This document shows positions 20,176 through 28,693 of a DNA stretch of 64,000 bases, in pieces. The translations under genes were made by a program, and so were the position numbers. Below the pieces are notes generated by a model, which did not search any database, was not told where the DNA came from, and was given only the letters and a program-made list of their open reading frames with translations. The stretch is from CGIF01 sp031674855 (lineage in GTDB: Bacteria; Bacillota_I; Bacilli_A; Mycoplasmatales; CGIF01): contig CP125275.1 of assembly GCA_031674855.1 (NCBI GenBank), positions 186,001 to 250,000 on the forward strand. The letters are read 5' to 3'. Position 1 is the first letter of the stretch. Every line of letters starts with the position of its first letter.

Positions 20176-22074
20176 ATGAAAGATTTAAAAATAGAAGAAA
20201 AAAGTTTTTTTGAATTAGTCAAAAAGAGAATTTTTGGATTACCTTATTTTCAAAGAGAATATAGTTGAGATCAAGAAAATTGGGAAGAATTTTCTCAAAG
20301 CATAACTAATTTTATAGATATCAAAAAAGACCAAGAAATTGAGGATGAGAAAAACGAAAGTATAGAAAAATGAGACCTTGATCAACAAAAGTACTTTGCT
20401 GGAGATATTATTTTGCAAAAAGGAAATAAAACTAATGACTATTCTATTATCATTGATGGTCAACAAAGGTTAGTTACTATTTTTATATTACTTCAAGTTA
20501 TTTATGAAAAGATGGGTAGTTCATCAGAAGAAGAAGAAATTAAGAAAAGTATTAAACAAATTCTTTTTCTTGAAAGGACTAAAAGAGGAAGAAAGGAAAA
20601 GAGAATTCGAATAGGATTAAATAACTCGCATGATCAACAAGAGTTGCAAAAAGCTTTAGGAATGGTTACATTAACAGAACCATTAAAACAAAAAGGAAAA
20701 AGAAAAAAATTTGGAAATATTTTAAAAGCTAAAGGATTTTTCGAAGATTTTTTTAAAACAGAAGCTAATTACACAACTCGCCAAGTTTATGACACGATAA
20801 TGGAAAATTTCTACTTCGCTCTTGTAGAGATAGGAGATGAAGATAAAGTTGAAGAATTATTTACAGCTTTAAATAATACTGGGCTAAATCTCAGTAACTC
20901 AGATCTTCTAAAAAGTTTGCTTATTCAAGAAATCAAAGATCATTCAGAAAAAGAAATAATTGAAATTTGAGAGAGGAAGATAGTAGAAACAATTACTGAC
21001 AATGCTAGGAAAAGACAAACAATTAACAGGGAAATGGATGGATTTTTGATTGATTTTTGACTAGCAAATTATGGCGATAGTGGAAAAATAAGCAAAACAA
21101 AATCTTCAAAGCCTACCAAACTAACAATATATCGCCTCTTTGCACAGATAATTAAAGAAAATAAGGGAGAAGCTAATAAAATTCTTGATTCTCTTGCTAA
21201 ACACGCAGAAGTTTATAAGAATATAAAAGATCCATCATATTCTTGATGAAACGAGAGTGTTTGACCAATTGAAATTTTCTATACAGTTAATGACATTTCA
21301 ATTTTAAATTACTCTCAATTATTTCCTGTTATTTTAAAAACTTACTTTAAATTTGAGAAAATTTCAGAAAAAGATAAGAAGCTTTTAATAAAGGATTTAG
21401 AAACTATCTTGCTATTTATTTTTAGATCAATAACAATTAAAGAAAAATCTCCTGGAGATACTCCTCGATTTATTCCATTGCTGCTTGAAGAAATAGAAAA
21501 TAATGAAAGAATTTTTGATGAAATAATAAGGAAAAAATGATTAGATTCTGAATTTGAAAATGGAAGGGATGAATTCTATGATAAGCTTAGGAATTACAAA
21601 ACAAAAAGAAATAAAATTTGGGAATTTGTTCTAAAGCGCTATTACTGAAGAAAATATCAAAGTAGCTTTAAACTTAAAGAAGGCTTAGAAGGATCAACGC
21701 TTGATCTTAAGCAACAAGCGATATACAATTGGAATGAAGTAAGTGTTGAACATTTAATCCCCCAAATTCCTCCTAAAAGCTATGAGATAGAAATTGATAA
21801 GGAGCTTGAAAAAGGAGAAACTAAAGAAGACATTATTTATCAAATCGGAAATGTTACTTTGTTAGAAGGCAGATTAAACTCTAAAAATTCTAATGATTTT
21901 TGAAAAAATAAAAAAATTGAGATTAAAAAAATTGGCAATCATTGTCCATTAGAATGAGAAAAAAGCTTTTTATTTGAATGTGAAAATCTAACTCCAAAAA
22001 TCATCAAAAAAAGATCTGAAGAATTAATTAGTGAATTCAAAGAAAAAATGAAATTATTTGATATCCAACTCTAA
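20176..22074 (+). CDS. GmrSD-like nuclease (DUF262-DUF1524)
   Basis: 632 residues. The N-terminal DUF262 domain shows LPYFQREYSWD and IIDGQQRLVTIFILL (the DGQQR motif of this ParB-like NTPase family). The C-terminal DUF1524 HNH-type domain shows VEHLIPQIP and IGNVTLLEGRLNSKNSN. This architecture is used by GmrSD, SspE and BrxU, which cut foreign DNA according to its modification state. Many UGA-Trp codons. It is partnered with the adenine methyltransferase directly upstream and tail-to-tail with the resolvase gene (4-nt overlap of ends). Confidence 0.85.
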
Positions 22075-22523
22075 GCGGAAGTGCTGGACTTTTTCCACAA
22101 TCAATAAACTAAATAAGCCTCTAATTGATGAACAACAATCCTCTCTCCTTTTCACATCCATCCTTTACCTCTTCCTACTAAATATTCTAAATCAGCTATC
22201 TTAACTTGTCCTTTTAACAATAATTTACTCAGTTCTTTAACCTTCAAAACATTAATACTATCTACTTGCTTAATTGACAAGCATTCTAATGCTCCCAATA
22301 ATCTGATCAAATTCAAGCTATCTCGATTCCGACTATTAATAAAATTAGTATTTTCAAAGAGTAAAAGAGAGGGTTTGAATGTCTTAACTAAGGCAGTAAT
22401 GAAATCATAATGTTTTCTTCAGTCTTTTTCTTTACACTCTTTAAATTCTATTTCTTTACCATTAATCAAACAAATTCCAGTTGTGCCAGTCCCACTAGGG
22501 TCAATGGCAATTATTCTAACCAT
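22071..22523 (-). CDS. RuvC-like Holliday-junction resolvase
   Basis: 150 residues. The RNase H-fold layout of RuvC is visible: IIAIDPSGTGTTGICLING (first Asp strand), PSLLLFENT (acidic strand) and a C-terminal VHQLEAYLVYW helix with the last acidic position. It would resolve branched DNA of a replicating element. It starts 8 nt inside the end of the packaging-type ATPase gene. Chromosomal ruvC of Mollicutes is usually absent, so this is an element gene. Confidence 0.7.
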
Positions 22524-23618
22524 GACTTTTTATCTGCTCTAAAAATCAATCTCGTGAACGATAATCAGTAAAGAATAACATGCCTTCTTTAAGCATTTTA
22601 ATTCAGCGAGTTAAGAGTTCTTGTTTATCTCTCAACTTACAGTTTTTGAGTTTAGACTTAGCCATTTCCTCCAAGTTGAAGCAAAAGTTAATCAGAGTGC
22701 TGTCTTGCTCTTTTCGGTTCTTAGTAAAATGCATTAAAGCATATTGTTTGAATTTCTTGCGTTCTCCTAATTCCACGAAGTAGAAATCTTGGATAGAATG
22801 TAGAATTTGATATTTCTTATATTTACCATTAGAATTCAATAATGGTATCATAAAATCATCTCAATTGCGCAAAGAAGGATTTTGTTTTTCCTCCAAGGCT
22901 AAGCTGTGAGCATCAGGCTTGCCAGGTAATAAATTCAAATATAAAAATCATTGTTTATCACTACTTCAAGCCCTAATACCTTCATTTTGGTTATTCTTGG
23001 CTAAGCTTTCAGCCTCTTTCTTTAACTGAAAGATATTATCAGCTCAATTATCCAGAAAATACATACTAAACAGATAAGGATTAGCTAAAAAGGTGACTTT
23101 TAAGGGTTGTTCATCATTCCGTTTGACACTTTCAATAAAATCCTTGAGTTTTCATTGTTCTCTGGGTAAGATTTCTTGATCGATCGGAATTGCTTCCTCG
23201 TAGACTATTTCACTAAAAACAGTGCCTCGGGCAATTTTACCTCGGGCTTTTCGGAAGCTAAATAAATCAAAAAAATAAATTCTTTTCCTGCCTTGATAAA
23301 ATAAGCCTTGTTCTTGGATTTCAAAGTCATTAAACCTAACACTTTCATTCTCTTCACAAAACTTACCAACTAAATCTTGAAAGTAAGGTTTAGTGCATTC
23401 TAAACTATCATGTCAATGCCTTCTTAATCAATGAATCTAAGTAAAGGTTTAGGCTTTTGCTTTCCTCGGTCTTTCTTGCTTTCTTTATCAGCTACTATCT
23501 GTTCTAAGAAGGTTCAGGCTTTGCAGTCGGTCTTACCTCTTTTTCTTTCGGTTAAGTAGATGTGGAAGAGAGCTGGGTCTTTATATATCTCTTGTCAATT
23601 GATAAGTTTATTAGTCAT
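22516..23618 (-). pseudogene. Packaging/terminase-like ATPase, 4-bp deletion
   Basis: About 367 codons starting MTNKLINWQEIYKDPALFHI. Features in order: a terminase-type Walker A (TERKRGKT, pattern R-x-x-GKT), a beta strand and loop GLFYQGRKRIYFFDLFSF, a Walker B-like SEIVYEEAIP, and a motif C-like VTFLANP. The order matches the phi29 gp16/terminase ATPase scheme. The frame breaks at about 23428: restoring one lost copy of a tandem TTGA joins RFID to WLRRHWHDSL. Everything else is intact, so damage is recent or an artefact. Family call by motif order only. Confidence 0.55.
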
Positions 23619-23639
23619 TATTGGTAAAAAATTTTCTTA

Positions 23640-23777
23640 CGCATGCTTATTAAGATAGAACAAAGCCTCAAGGGGGAAAGAGAAGAGGTGGAAGGGACTG
23701 GACTAGCGATAGCAAAGCTATCTGCTATTCTACAGTCAACCATCCAACCTACTCTCCTCCCCTGAGTGCTTTATGCG
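23640..23777. other. 138-nt imperfect foldback between element genes
   Basis: Outermost CGCAT (23640) pairs with ATGCG (23773-23777). A purine arm at 23667-23700 (CTCAAGGGGGAAAGAG and on) pairs with a pyrimidine arm at 23733-23766. The tip is GATAGC-AAA-GCTATC (23708-23722). The right arm overlaps the 3' end of the OB-fold gene. It is too long and G-rich for an ordinary terminator; an origin or packaging signal is possible. Confidence 0.5.
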
Positions 23778-24261
23778 ACCTTTTTAATTTTTGTTTATTT
23801 TTTTCATTGTTTTTCAGGGGATAAAAGTCTAAAAGGATCTTGTTAGTGATCCAAATTTTGTATTTAAAGACTAAATTTTTACCTATTAAAGCTGATTTGG
23901 TAATTTGATTTCAGTGAGTAGTTGCTAAGTCTTCTTGACGAGCTTGGATCGATTCGGTTTCTGATTCAGTTGAGATTTTTAAAACATAATAAGTCTGACC
24001 TTTTTTCTTACCTTCTTTAAATCTTTTCTCAATGATATCTTTGACTGATTTGACTGAACCAGTGAGTGAATAAACCGTGTTATTGATTGGTTCTTCGGTA
24101 AAGTAATAAGCGTTTATTCTTTTGATGATCTCCTGTAATAAATTTGATTGAGTTTGATTAGTAGGAATTCCTAATTTAGAAAATAAATAATCTGATACTT
24201 GTTCTTTACTAATTTTCTTACTTTCTAAATCAGTTCAGAAGTTGCTTTTACTAGCTTTCAT
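23749..24261 (-). CDS. Element-encoded OB-fold-like DNA-binding protein
   Basis: 170 residues. The first 60 are helical (MKASKSNFWTDLESKKISKE). From residue 65, beta-rich sequence VYSLTGSVKSVKDII, TYYVLKIST, LIGKNLVFKYKIWI and ILLDFYPL fits an OB fold such as a single-strand DNA-binding protein, with a basic C-terminus. It lies between PrimPol and the ATPase, consistent with coating single-stranded intermediates. A hairpin covers its ribosome-binding region (24263-24278). Assignment is structural pattern only. Confidence 0.45.
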
Positions 24262-24262
24262 A

Positions 24263-24278
24263 AAGGCTTTTTAGCCTT
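24263..24278 (-). promoter_or_regulatory. Hairpin abutting the start codon of the OB-like gene
   Basis: On the minus strand AAGGCT-AAAA-AGCCTT ends one base before ATG 24261. It would sequester the only AAGG ribosome-binding candidate, so translation may be regulated. Confidence 0.45.
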
Positions 24279-24283
24279 AAAAG

Positions 24284-24352
24284 AAAAGAGAGTTTTTGGA
24301 TATCAAAATAGATATTAGCCTTGATATCTAGCATTAAACTTGGCTCTCTTTT
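24284..24352. other. Nested inverted repeats
   Basis: AAAAGAGAG (24284-24292) pairs with CTCTCTTTT (24344-24352), and inside it GATATCAA (24299-24306) pairs with TTGATATC (24321-24328). This spans the end of the PrimPol gene and the leader of the OB-like gene. Confidence 0.5.
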
Positions 24353-24882
24353 CGCCAAAAAATATTTTGCTGGGATAAGAACAATTTTAATTCTTCTAAA
24401 TTAGCAAATTTGCAAAATCAAGGACTGTTATTTTTTCCTTTGAGAGTATAACGAACTCCTGCTTTGTGAATTGAACCAATGCCCACTACTTGCCGATTAG
24501 CACCATGAATTTCTCCAATTCTTTCTTTTTGAGAGTTTTCCAAAATTAAATAAGGAATTGGTTCTTTAACTAGACAATAAACATGAATTCCTTTACTAGT
24601 CTTAATAAATCTAGGCACTGGTAAGCGTGTGTTAGCTCATTTATCATCCAAGTCAATTACGATAAAATAATAACTGCCAATCTTTCTCCCTGTTCTTAAT
24701 CCTCAATTGTGACCATTGCTGAGAATTTGCTCAATGGTTAATTTCTCGTAAGCATTTAATCAATTCTTCACTAAGGGGAATTTGCCTTGATTAATGGCTA
24801 GTCTTGGTATTCTTATTCTGATACTGGGTCGATCAAAACATTTGATTAATTTCTTTTCAGTAGTAGTTAATTGGTTATTCAT
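24334..24882 (-). CDS. Primase-polymerase (PrimPol, AEP family)
   Basis: 182 residues, a single catalytic domain. Family blocks in order: HNWGLRTG (about residue 58), FIVIDLDDK (metal-binding D-x-D), KTSKGIHVYCLV and RQVVGIGSIHKAG (catalytic His region). These match bifunctional DNA primase/polymerase N-terminal domains of plasmids and phages. No helicase domain follows, unlike most phage PrimPol proteins, so unwinding must come from another protein. It lies downstream of the recombinase and upstream of the OB-like gene. Confidence 0.8.
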
Positions 24883-24902
24883 AAAGTAGTAGTTGGATAT
24901 CT

Positions 24903-25020
24903 AAGCATGCCTTTATTTATATAAGGGATAAAAGAGAACATGCTTAACTTCTTATATTCTATATAAGAAAAAAAATGTCCTTTGGACATACAAAAATATA
25001 ATATAGTGAACATGCTGGGA
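24903..25020. repeat. Repeated CATGC motifs and hairpins upstream of PrimPol
   Basis: GCATGC at 24905, GAACATGCTT at 24936 and GAACATGCTG at 25008 are spaced 31 and 72 nt apart; a fourth, CGCATGCTT, is at 23640. Between them lie TTCTTATAT-TCT-ATATAAGAA (24949-24969) and ATGTCC-TTT-GGACAT (24975-24989). Iteron-like protein-binding sites or an origin are possible. No gene is seen in 24883-25233. Confidence 0.4.
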
Positions 25021-25168
25021 GTATTCAAGAATTACTTCTCTCTAGGCTCGCTCCTTAGCCCCTCTGCCTTATCTTTTGAAAGTAGAATAGCAGTTGCTAG
25101 TTATTATTGCTAATACTGGGCAATCTTGGATTAGAACCAAGTTTTTGTTTAACTTTCTTTCTTTTGCC

Positions 25169-25234
25169 CGAGGATATTTCCTCGTTAGAACTAGTCAATT
25201 ACTCTTAATTAGCTCTAACCAGAAAAATCTGGTT
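25169..25234. other. Two further short hairpins
   Basis: CGAGGA-TATT-TCCTCG (25169-25184) and AACCAGA-AAAA-TCTGGTT (25217-25234). The second reaches the recombinase stop codon. Confidence 0.4.
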
Positions 25235-26067
25235 TATAGATGGACGGCTGAATTGCTTTTCTTTCACAATCGGCTGTAATCAGCATAAAGAGTAGCAAAG
25301 TCGTTTTGAATGTATCTTTCCGTCGTGATAATACTCTCATGACCTAATAACTGTTGAATAGTGGTTAATTTAGCACCTTTATTGTGGAGGTGAGTCGCAA
25401 AAGAACGACGGAAGCTATGAGGAGTTATCTTTTTATCGATGCCTGACTTAGCTAATCTTTGTTGAATGATTTGCCTAATCACTAGAGGTGATAAAGGTTG
25501 TCCTTGATGATTAGCAAATAAGTATTCGTTGGAGTTAGGTTTCAAGTATTTAATCAGAAAATCTGGTAAAAATACTTGTCGATATTTATTACCCTTGCCA
25601 TGAACTCGCAAGCTCTTGCCTTGTCAATCTGAATGTTTGATATTGACTAGTTCAAATACTCTTACTCCCGAATAAAAAAGGAAGTCAAAGATTAAATTAT
25701 TTCGTTGATAAGTTCATTTGCTTCTTTCGGATTTAACCGACTTTAACAATTCTAACTCTTCATCCGTGAGAGTATCAAATAATTTGCGAAACATTTTCGG
25801 AATTATTCCGTTTATTCTACTTCAGTCAATGGCTATTCGATTAAATTTGGTATAAGAAGACAGAGCTTGCCGAAAATTATTTAAACTGCCTGGCTGATAC
25901 TTAGCAATATAATTTTTGAGGAAGTTGCGAATATTATCAGTATTGATAATTGGCTGTAGTTTAAGAAACATCTTTAAATAAGCACAGTAAGTTTGGATCG
26001 TGCCAGTAACTCGATTTCTATCTTTTAGTCATTCTTGATATTCTTTAAAGTTAAGATTATTTTTCAT
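25234..26067 (-). CDS. Tyrosine recombinase/integrase
   Basis: 277 residues, intact. An N-terminal SAM-like core-binding domain (MKNNLNFKEYQEWLKDRNRV) precedes the catalytic domain with the full set: Arg in SGVRVFELVN, Lys in HGKGNKYRQVF, H-x-x-R in TPHSFRRSFATHL, His in LLGHES and Tyr in TTERYIQND. It probably integrates or excises the surrounding element. It starts 2 nt after the stop of a small zinc-ribbon gene. It is paralogous to the wreck at 1069-1912. Confidence 0.92.
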
Positions 26068-26069
26068 AG

Positions 26070-26246
26070 TTATTTGCTTTCTTTTAAATTCAATTCTCTT
26101 TTGACAATTTGCCCACAAGGCTGGCAAGCTCAATATTTAGAGATACTGACTGCACCCAATCGGAGAGCAATTTGAGTGTCGGCCGTTCCTTGGCAAATAT
26201 TGGGCAATTGATATTCGCATTGCTTGATTTTCTTATTTCTTTTCAT
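26070..26246 (-). CDS. Small zinc-ribbon protein preceding the recombinase
   Basis: 58 residues, MKRNKKIKQCEYQLPNICQG and later WACQPCGQ. Four Cys in a C-x7-C...CxxC layout suggest a zinc ribbon. It is tightly linked to the recombinase (2 nt apart) and may act as an accessory DNA-binding factor; this is inferred from position. Confidence 0.5.
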
Positions 26247-26262
26247 ATTTAATTAGTAATTA

Positions 26263-26604
26263 TTATCTGTTTCTTAATCTTTCTCGATAAGCTCGCACTC
26301 GTTCAGCACTAGTCATTGCTCTTCTGATAGTCGTTTTATCAATTCGGCGATAACTACCTCAATGACAGGATTGACATTGACTTCCTTCCGTGTTAGGATT
26401 ACCACCCCAAACTTTACCTCCACAGTGGTCACATTGACCTTCAAAATTTCAATTAGAATTTTGTCCTTGGATTTCAGTAATGGATCTGTAATCTCTTAAC
26501 TCATCGGGATTCTTGCCTAATCTGATTGCTCTTTGCTTTCGTCGAGCTTCTAATCTAGCTTCGTGAGAATGATATTTGGTCGGTCTACCTCCAGTTGACC
26601 TCAC
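26263..26604 (-). CDS. Zinc-finger DNA-binding-like protein, 5' end disturbed
   Basis: 114 codons from GTG 26604. RSTGGRPTKYHSHEARLEAR is basic, then the finger CDHCGGKVW...CQSCHWG is complete, then a basic tail. An ATG at 26666 (MVTRKHTILGNKQVSSRTLS) is in another frame, and a 1-nt change near 26605 would join it, so the real gene may be 134 codons and frameshifted. It is the first gene of the leftward element operon. Confidence 0.45.
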
Positions 26605-26722
26605 TGAGAAAGAGTTCGCGAACTAACTTGCTTGTTTCCTAAGATAGTATGTTTTCTAGTTACCATTCCCTGTAACGAAGTGGACGAAAAGCCTTGCTAA
26701 AAAATAAGTCAAGTATTAATGA

Positions 26723-26738
26723 TAACCCTGATGGGTTA
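26723..26738. terminator. Short hairpin between element and IS630
   Basis: TAACCC-TGAT-GGGTTA, a 6-bp stem, followed on the plus side by AGCAAAAAG. A weak terminator or boundary mark. Confidence 0.3.
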
Positions 26739-26847
26739 AGCAAAAAGTTTACTGTCATTTTGGTTTCTCTCATTTGTTAGTAGCAGGATTTTTTACTACT
26801 CGGTAGCAATTGAAAGTGGCAATATTACTGGTAAGATCGCTTAATTT

Positions 26848-26897
26848 CACATAATCTTGATAATACTACAATACAAAAAACTAATGTCCGCTTTTAA
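26848..26897 (-). repeat. IS630 3' flank motif, copy 1
   Basis: On the minus strand AAAGCGGACATTAG is followed by TTTTTTGTATTGTAGTAT. A close copy of this sequence occurs at 34985-35020. It directly follows the transposase stop and probably marks that end of the IS. Confidence 0.5.
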
Positions 26898-28135
26898 TCT
26901 ATTTTAAAATCTAAACAATTTTTAAAATACTTGGTCATATCTTCCCCTTGAAGTTCTTTTATTATTTCAGCAAGAATGTTCTCTAGCGCCTCCTTAGTCC
27001 TTGGTGGAAGTTTTTTAACATTATGCTTAACAGTATTAAAGAACCATTCAGTAGGATTTAATTGAGGAAAGTGAGCAACTATATAAATGGGGTTAATTTT
27101 CTTTTGTTTTAAAAACTTTTCAATTTTTTCTGTCTTATGGAAGCGGATATTATCCATTAGCAAATAGTATTCTTCATTAGTGGGAAGTTCAAAATTAGTT
27201 AGGAAGTTATGAAATACTTCGGCATCCACTGTTCCTTCAATTAGTTCGGCATGAACTATTCCATTTTTTTCAACATTGTGGATTAGTGAAATCAAACTGT
27301 AATTAATTCCTCATCCTGGCTTATCAGCTTTGACTCTATTTCAAGTGGGAGCATAACCATAACGGAGGCCTAAATTGGTGGAAAAACCACTCTCATCCAA
27401 AGCCAAAAGAAGATGTGGAGGTAAATTAGGAATTATCTCGCTTACAAACTTTCAATATTCATACATTAGAGCTTTTTGTTGAGTATAATAATAAGGAATT
27501 ACTTTACGATGAAGTCCTAATCTTTTTAAATTTAGTGAAATGACTTGTTGACTATAACTTTGATCTGTTTTCGCAAAAATATAATCAATTCTTTCTTGTT
27601 GAAACAATTTTGGGCATTTAAATACATGGTCTATTAGAAGTATTAAGTGATAATTAGTCATTACTGGTTTTCTTCCAGCTCTTTGAAAGATAAGTCTGGG
27701 CTTTTCTCATCTTCTTATAGTTCTGGTGCTTTTGTTATAAACACGAGCTATTTCCTTTTGAGTAAACTCTTTCTGTGATCGCAAACTAATTAGATGCTTG
27801 GATCTTTCAATTAAATTTATCCTTTTCTTGCTAAATCTTTTTTCAGTTGCTGCAATCTCCCTTTCTAAACCTCTGCTTAATTTAATAGTGGCCTCTTGTT
27901 GAAAAAGCTTCTCATCGAAATTAGCAACATCTTGTTGAAAATCTTCATAGAACTTGGGATGGTTATCACTTTCGAAAAGTTTCAGTTCTCCTTTAAGATT
28001 AGGAATGTAATTTATTCGGTAATTATTTAGGAAGAAGTCTCCTTTGTTAGTTTTAGTATCTACAAAGTTGTATTTTCAAACATTCTTATTAGTTGTCTTT
28101 TGTTCACCAGTGATTATAGCTAGATATTCCGCCAT
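26894..28135 (-). mobile_element. IS630-family transposase gene
   Basis: 413 residues, intact. The N-terminal region (about 1-100) has no clear match, a helix-turn-helix (TQKEIARVYNKSTRTIRRWE) is at about 120-145, and the DDE catalytic domain shows ALDESGF (first Asp), LLMDNIRFHKT (second Asp) and FPQLNPTEWFFN (Glu). IS630 elements insert at TA by cut and paste. Clear terminal inverted repeats could not be matched on both sides; the 3' flank has a motif repeated near 35.0 kb. Probably active or recently active. Confidence 0.9.
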
Positions 28136-28145
28136 ATTCTATAAG

Positions 28146-28166
28146 TTATTTTATTAGATAAAATAA
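28146..28166. other. 9-bp hairpin upstream of the transposase
   Basis: TTATTTTAT-TAG-ATAAAATAA, ten bases before the transposase ATG on the minus strand. Possible translational control or IS end. Confidence 0.35.
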
Positions 28167-28303
28167 TACCAATTAAAATAACCCTTTAAATCTATTCAAG
28201 GCTAAAATTAATCTTATATACAAGTTGAATTGTAATGTTTAACGAAATTGAATATTACGAACGAAATATATATTAATTTCAGCCAAATTAAATAATCGTG
28301 GTT

Positions 28304-28660
28304 ATGAAAAAATCAAATAATAGTAATCGTAATAGCATTAAGTTCGCCAAAAATGGAACAAATGACCATTCAATTAATGGAAAAAAATTGCTTGAATTAA
28401 TATCAGAAGGGAGGTTATCTCACTTCCAAGTTGAAAAGTTAGAACGGATAGCTTTGGTGCTAAATAGTCATAAAGATCCTTACAAAAAGAAACTTGAGCT
28501 TTTTAGGATAGTAAGAAGTATAGAAGTAGGAGAAATAGAACCTAGCGAAGAAAAAAGGATTAATATCTTATACCAAGGTAAGATTTACAATGAATTAGCC
28601 AAACAAACTTTAAGAGATTACAAGCGATTAACTGTTGAAGAATTTAGTAAGGTAGAGTAA
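28304..28660 (+). CDS. Unrecognised 118-residue protein
   Basis: The start is taken at ATG 28304 (MKKSNNSNRNSIKFAKNG); a GTG two codons upstream is less likely. Soluble, charged, helical in the second half (KKLELFRIVRSIEVGEIEPS). No domain recognised. It stands alone between the IS630 and restriction genes, convergent with the latter. Confidence 0.5.
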   Translation: MKKSNNSNRNSIKFAKNGTNDHSINGKKLLELISEGRLSHFQVEKLERIALVLNSHKDPYKKKLELFRIVRSIEVGEIEPSEEKRINILYQGKIYNELAKQTLRDYKRLTVEEFSKVE

Positions 28661-28693
28661 TATTCGATAAGTGTTTATAAGATTTTATTATCA

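Noticed and set aside
25115..25146. Terminator CTTGG-N7-CCAAG-TTTTT
   Set aside because: Only a 5-bp stem with a 7-nt loop, and no plus-strand gene upstream for it to terminate.
25094..25279. 61-codon plus-strand frame through the hairpin region
   Set aside because: Opposes the recombinase gene and only exists because the region is hairpin-rich.
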